DNA from: Trebouxia sp. TZW2008 | Taxonomy: Eukaryota > Chlorophyta > Trebouxiophyceae > Trebouxiales > Trebouxiaceae | NCBI GenBank assembly: GCA_002118135.1 | Contig: BDIU01000034.1 | Span: 124,001 to 188,000, forward strand | DNA: 64,000 nucleotides | Direction: 5' to 3' | Shown here: positions 59,392 to 64,000 of the stretch, piece after piece | Layout of the letters: the number at the start of each line of letters is the position of its first letter | How positions within the stretch are numbered: the stretch's first letter is position 1 | The notes under the pieces: model-generated | Seen by the model: only the letters and a program-made list of their open reading frames with translations | Database searches by the model: none | Told to the model about the DNA's origin: nothing | Made by a program: the position numbers and the translations under genes

Positions 59392-61929
59392 TCACTTGTT
59401 GAGCAAGGATGATTGGCTGACTACACGTTTTAGTTTGGACAGTATGGCAGGCTTTTCAGTAGGATCTTTGACAACCAACACCAGACCAGCTATGACGCCA
59501 ATGGCTCCCACATCCCATATGCTAGCCTCCTCGCCTAGCACTACAAAAGCCAAAACGGCTCCCACAAAGGGCTGTAAACACTGGAAGGCTGCCACCTGTA
59601 CATGTATGACAAAGTCTTGTCCGTGACAGGAGCTAGTGTAGCATTGATTGTGCACAATCATAATGAGCTGCTGGCACCCCACAGTACCTTGCTGGCATGC
59701 TTCAGTGCAAAATACGTCATATGTTTTGGCACACTTGACAATGGAAATATGCCTGCTAGCAATGCTTTGTGACCTGGGAAGCTGGCAGGTATTGAGTGGC
59801 TCATGTGACCACATAGGGACCAATCACAGGGCACACAATCACCCAGTCAGCCAGAGGGTCCAACAAGGGGGACATCAAACGCTGTGAAAATTGCAATGCT
59901 ATGATGCAAAACAGTCACCTGGGAAGCTAGCAGGTACTGAGTGGCCCATGTGACCACATAGCACCCAACCACAGAGCACACCACAACGCAGTAAGCCAAG
60001 GGCCCAACAGACAATGTCAATCATGAAAGTAACGCAAAACAATCACCTGAGAGGCTGGTAGGTACTGGGTAGCCCATGTGACCACATAGTATCCAATCAC
60101 AGAGCACACAACCACCCAGTAAGCCAAAGGGCCCAACATGATACTGGGCAGCCACCAGTCCTTCTGGTCCACAACTGCAGCAGCAGCTGCGCCCATGCAG
60201 ACAGCTGCAGTGATGTAAGCCCAAGCCGCCACACACATGGGCGGGTACTTGAGTACCAGTTGCTTTGCAGTGATGAAGTAGACTGCCATGGCCATGGTGT
60301 TAGCTGCCAGGCATGCATTGCCCATCAGCATTCTGTGTCCCTCTGCTGCTGTGTGATGCTGACTGCTGGCTCCGCCTGCCACCTGTGCACCACACAGTGA
60401 TAAAATCAATGATAATGAGAACAATAACAATAATGATTATAATGATAATAATAATAATAAATAACACATTGCAGCACATGTGCTACTTGACTGCTGGCTC
60501 CGCCTGCCACCTGTGCAACACACAGTGATAATAATCAGTTGTGATTCACGATTCTCTTCATTTCAGTGATTGATGATGTAAAAGACCTATGTATTGGGTA
60601 CACATGCTGAGGCATCAGATATGCACACAGCTAGCTGAGCAGCTAGACGAGCAGCTAGATGCTCCAAGCATACAGCTAGATGATGTATGCTTAGGTGTAT
60701 GTATGCCTAGATGTTTGATCTACAGGAATGGCGCTTACCATACAGACAGAGCCAATGACTGCAAAGCCAATGCCAGCAAACTTCTGCAGGGAGCCTGACT
60801 CCAGTCTGAGGCAGACTGCCAACATAGCTGTGAAGACTGGGATTGTTGGCTGCATGCATGTTGCCACCAGCACTCCTGACAGTGAGATGCCAAGGATGTA
60901 CATCAGCTGATTGAAGAACAGGCAGACGCCTAGAGCAGTAACGTGCAGCAGGTCACTGCGCTTGGGCAGTATCCCTGCAAGACAAGCTCAAATTGATTCT
61001 GGGTTTTGCCAAGGATGTACATCAGCTGGTTGAAGAAGAGGCAGACGCCTAGAGCAGTGACGTGCAGCAGGTCACTGCGCTTGAGCAGTATTCCTGCAAG
61101 ACAGGCCAAGTTGATTCTGGTTTGGTAGTTGGTGCTTGAGACAAGTCTGCGCTGCTAGGAGTCATAACAGGAGCCTCCAACTAAAGAGACAGCCCAGGAT
61201 GGTGCTTGACATTGTCATTCATTCAATCATTCTAAATGTATGCTAGGCAGGCTCAGAAGGCCCAGACAGGTATGTACTGAAGCAATCAACTGTCTCCAAC
61301 CAGTTTGGTCCTGTGAGATCCTAAACCACGTCAACTGTGCGTGAAGGGAGATGAGATGAGATCCTCATAAACGGTCGACATTGTGCAGTGTATGCCTGAA
61401 ATGATGTCATCAAGTGAGGACAAAGTCCATTTGCAGGATGATGTTGCAGAGTGCTCACGAGAGGAAGCCCATGCCATGCTGCACATGATTGGACCAGCAA
61501 TTGCTTCTCTGACAAAAGCATAGACAATGGGGTGGAAGTGCTGTCCTCGCGTGCTGTCCACTGCTCTCAAAGCCCTTTTGAGGTATACAGAGCCGCAGCA
61601 GAACGCAATCTGAGTGATTGCCAGCGCGATCTGACATTTCCATGCCTTGACTGGGGGAACTACAGTGCGTGTGCAGCTTCAACAGGTGCTTAGACAGCAT
61701 CAAGCAGATACACAGAAAGTGTGCAGAGCAGCAGCATAATGTAAGTTCTCCAGTGCTTGGAGTAGCAAAAGGCACACTGAAAACCGACTACAGACTTACG
61801 TTTGGGTCTCGGTGTGTCAGGGGAGATCGAGGCTTTGCTCAACCGGTTGAAAGGGGTAAGCGACTCGAGGTCTAGAGAGGCTGTTCTATGCTGCGTGCTC
61901 GACCGGTAAGGGCCGGAGGACTCGGTCAT
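59392..61929 (-). CDS. EamA/DMT-family membrane transporter (WAT1-like)
   Basis: Exons on the minus strand: first exon 61929-61800 (Ser/Thr/Pro-rich cytosolic start MTESSGPYRSS); a second ending at 61459 (ALAITQIAFCCGSVYLKRAL, HPIVYAFVREAIAGP); 60974-60739 (ALGVCLFFNQLMYILGISLS, QPTIPVFTAMLAVCL); 60382-60047 (WVVVCSVIGYYVVTWATQYL); and 59595-59392 (FQCLQPFVGAVLAFVVLGEE, VGAIGVIAGLVLVV). The alternating hydrophobic helices and the NQLMYILG, QPTIPVFTAML and LQPFVGAVLA blocks match the drug/metabolite transporter superfamily, close to plant WAT1-type proteins. The start of exon 2 was not fixed. The substrate is unknown. It is convergent with the acyl-CoA ligase. Confidence 0.8.
59770..60140 (-). 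repeat. Three copies of a transporter exon end (about 125-150 bp period)
   Basis: The block CACCTG(G/A)GA-GCT-G(C/G)AGGTA...GTGACCACATAG recurs at about 59775-59870, 59918-60013 and 60041-60136. Only the last is the true end of exon 60382-60047. In the others the frame has stops. Confidence 0.85.
60358..60535. repeat. Duplicated exon start with an AAT/AAC microsatellite between
   Basis: CTGCTGGCTCCGCCTGCCAC followed by CTGTGCA-CACACAGTGATA occurs at about 60361 and 60488. Between them lies an (ATA)n/(ACA)n tract (about 60410-60463). On the minus strand this is the start of transporter exon 4. Confidence 0.88.
60880..61105 (-). repeat. Duplicated transporter exon start (120 bp)
   Basis: Coding for KRSDLLHVTALGVCLFFNQL occurs with starts at 61094 and 60974 (minus strand), nearly identical. 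The second continues through the rest of the exon. Confidence 0.9.
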
Positions 61930-62311
61930 AAAGCGATGTCACAACTTCATTTCGCTGCTACTGCGAGGCCGCGACTGGCGCTGACCGCTTAGATCGACCG
62001 AGAACCACCATATCACTCTTCCCGGTGCGCGTCGTCTGAGCATGCTAACGGCTGAGTGCCAGGGCGTCTTGAGGATTATGCAGCAAATTGCGAATGCAGC
62101 AGGCTTCACTCCATTGCGGCAGGAGCATGAAGTTGCGTTCAACGAAGATGCGCCCTGAGAACAGAACTTAGGTGCACGTGCGACTTTTCTGCACGTGAGG
62201 CACAATTTCACTGAGCACCAATAACCGTGCTGCGCAGCGCTGCTCCGTGGCTTGATCGAGCAACAAGTCTCTCAGCAATCAGCATCCCATGTACAGTGGC
62301 ATGCATGCGGC
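61780..62311. promoter_or_regulatory. Bidirectional CpG-dense promoter region
   Basis: The region between the divergent transporter (minus) and DCP2 (plus) start codons is rich in CG, including the transporter first exon. A minus open frame within it is not supported as a gene. Confidence 0.5.
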
Positions 62312-63863
62312 ATGACGGCTAATCTCAAGCCCAGTACGGAACTGCTCGAAGATCTGTGCACCCGCTTTATTCTAAACGTCCCTGCAGAGGAACTCGAGTG
62401 CGTGCTTTGGTATGCATACATGTGTAAGAGGTGCACAGCTGAGAGATTGCTCGTGTACAGGTCTTTTCAGCGACTACTATTCCTAGTAGAACAAGCTCAC
62501 TGGTTTTACGAAGTGAGTATAGCAGCATGTCAACCAGGTGCAGAATTAAACAGGTTATCTCCAGTCATATTGTTTCCTTCAGGACTTCAGCAGAGAGAAA
62601 GATCTGAGGCTTCGATCATACTCCCTCAAACAGTTTGTTGCCCTTATATTCAGGTCACATCCCATCCGCTTGCAAGCTTTGCACTGAGCACAAGCAGGTT
62701 TATGTTTTTGTTTCCTGGCCTTGCATGATGCAATGTCTCAAGCGAAGAAAGTCGTCCATCACCAATCTATGCGTGACCCTCAGGCTGCACAACAATTTGC
62801 ATTTGCTTTGCAACAAATGCCAGCTAATGTTTTGCAGAACAAACTTGTTTTACAGTGTCGTCAAATGCCTGACTTGCTTTGCAACGTCTTGCAAGCTGTG
62901 AGAACGGCTAGTCACAGTAGACAAGCTGAGCTGTAAAGTATCAACACCTGAATTAGGTGTATTGTGGCAGCTGAGCACCTTTGCAGCCTGTGCAAGCTGT
63001 ACAATAGCCAATCATCAGCAATGTCAACAATCAATCAACCATCATCGATCAACTATCATCAATCATCCATCATCAACCAGCAGGATTGCCTAGCATCTAC
63101 AATCATCATGCCAATCATGATCAATCATCATCACCAATCATCATGAACCAATCATCAGCAATGTCAATCATCATCAAGCAATCATCATCAATCATCAGCA
63201 TTGCCTATCATCTACAATCATCATGCCAATCATGATGACACATCATCAATCATCAATCATTATGAGCCATCGTCATCAATGTCAAGCTGTGACACAGCAA
63301 AACCTGTGTCCATTGTGTTGCTGCAGCCCAGTGCCTGGCCTACAGCCATACCAACAGCAGCTCAAGGAAATCTACTGGTGTTTCAATGCATACAAGCAGA
63401 GCATACCCACCGTGGGTGCTATCAATCATTGGCAATGTCAAACTGTGACACAGCAAATCCTGTGTCCAATGTGTTGCTGCAGCCAAGTGCCTGGCCTACA
63501 GCCATATCAACATCAGCTTGAGGAAATCTACTGGCGCTTCAAAGCGTACAAGCAGACTATACCCACCATGGGTGCCATCAATCATCAGCAATGTCAAACT
63601 GTGACACAGCAAACCCTGTGCTCAATCTGTTGCTGCAGTCAAGTGCCTGGCCTACAGCCATATCAACATCAGCTCGAGGAAATCTATTGGCGCTTCAATG
63701 CATACAAGCAGACCATACCCACCATGGGTGCCATAATTTTGGAGCCAAATATGGAGAAGTGCCTGTTAGTCAAGGGTTGGCGGGCTGCGGACGGTTGGGG
63801 TTTCCCAACAGGCAAAATCAACAAAGATGAAAGAGATCACGACTGTGCTGTTCGAGAGGCAAG
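62312..63863 (+). CDS. DCP2: mRNA-decapping enzyme DCP2 (partial, continues past window)
   Basis: Removes the m7G cap from mRNA in cytoplasmic decay. Exons: 62312-62397 ([19 protein letters not shown]), 62461-62512 ([13 protein letters not shown]), 62583-62653 ([20 protein letters not shown]) and 63639-about 63863 ([20 protein letters not shown], then [18 protein letters not shown] and [15 protein letters not shown]). All phases join exactly and follow the order of the DCP2 box A regulatory domain and the Nudix fold. The Nudix box is cut after CAVRE; the catalytic EExG part lies beyond the window, with a possible acceptor at 63997. The ATG at 62312 was chosen for phase and CpG context. The donor at about 63859-63864 is ambiguous (GCAAGG or GTGCAT). 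Confidence 0.93.
62721..62936 (+). other. Coherent open frame inside a DCP2 intron
   Basis: A 71-codon frame rich in Gln/Ala ([20 protein letters not shown]) lies in the intron between 62653 and 63639. No family was recognised. It could be a retained-intron segment or a nested small gene, but chance is also plausible. Confidence 0.2.
63000..63280. repeat. ATCATCA/CAATCAT low-complexity tract with a nested duplication
   Basis: Degenerate ATCATCAATC repeats fill about 280 bp of the DCP2 intron. Within it TTGCCTA(G/T)CATCTACAATC and the following CATCATGCCAATCATGAT occur at about 63088 and 63200. Confidence 0.9.
63265..63735 (+). repeat. Three tandem copies of a DCP2 exon start, exact 156-bp period
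   Basis: Copies start at 63327, 63483 and 63639 (156, 156). Each has the GCTGCAG acceptor and codes for [18 protein letters not shown] and IPTMGAI in an open frame. The first two turn into intron after GCTATC/GCCATC; the third runs into the Nudix domain. Confidence 0.93.
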
Positions 63864-64000
63864 GTGCATCTTGCTTCAACAGCTGCTATTTTGCTGAGTT
63901 GCTATTGTGCATTTTCACTTCATGTACAGCCATGATCATGAGTGTCCATTGTGTCTTACATAGTTGAAGTCAGTGAATCACCATACTCTTCCTTTCAGTG

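Noticed and set aside
61939..62211. 90-codon minus-strand frame between the transporter and DCP2
   Set aside because: It lies in the CpG-dense bidirectional promoter. Composition (Arg/Ser/Cys mix) looks like a by-product of GC content.
1..64000. Many open frames of 60-230 codons on both strands
   Set aside because: Most lie across introns or antisense to supported exons, have Cys/His/Trp-rich composition and no family motifs. They follow from low stop-codon density in TG/CA-rich DNA.

Overview
This window looks like nuclear DNA of a chlorophyte green alga, probably of the trebouxiophyte kind. That is an inference from four things: intron-rich genes with TGCAG acceptors, TGTAA poly(A)-type signals, a GFY-type acetate transporter, and PAS-phosphodiesterase and plant-type BCAS3/ATG18-like proteins. 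I cannot name a species. Nothing looks prokaryotic, viral or CRISPR-like. No tRNA or rRNA gene was recognised.

Layout. Twelve gene loci are supported; two run off the window and one is weak. Plus strand: a PAS-domain cyclic-nucleotide phosphodiesterase (before 1 to 8731), a coiled-coil/disordered protein (10383-18342), a BCAS3/ATG18-like WD40 protein (19049-25182) and a weak unrecognised exon cluster (about 25590-26850). Then come two head-to-head pairs: a SAM methyltransferase (minus, 29470-27109) with a SET/MYND lysine methyltransferase (plus, 29762-33835), and a fatty acyl-CoA reductase (minus, 40945-35584) with a GPR1/FUN34/YaaH acetate transporter (plus, 41370-43739). These are followed by a large U-box protein (about 44702-51177) and an AMP-forming fatty-acyl-CoA ligase (52333-58950). 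The last pair is head-to-head: an EamA/DMT transporter (minus, 61929-59392) with the decapping enzyme DCP2 (plus, from 62312, running off the end). Exon models read by eye close exactly in frame for the ligase (546 aa), the SET/MYND protein (502 aa) and the transporter (283 aa).

The most striking signal is not a gene. Almost every gene carries tandem copies of a short block of one exon edge plus its flanking intron and splice site. Copies are duplicated two to six times, with very regular periods inside each array (113/113, 156/156, 162/163/163 bp). One copy joins correctly to the rest of the gene; the others lie in the intron, some still open and others broken. The introns therefore seem to have grown by repeated duplication of exon borders.

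Two further genome-scale signals stand out. Gene bodies are strongly CpG-poor, while short CpG-dense islands sit at most gene starts. One gene also holds two long intronic fold-back structures, one with a 73-bp stem in perfect register. Three genes (acyl-CoA reductase, acetate transporter, acyl-CoA ligase) touch acyl/acetyl metabolism, but there is no evidence that they form a regulated cluster.
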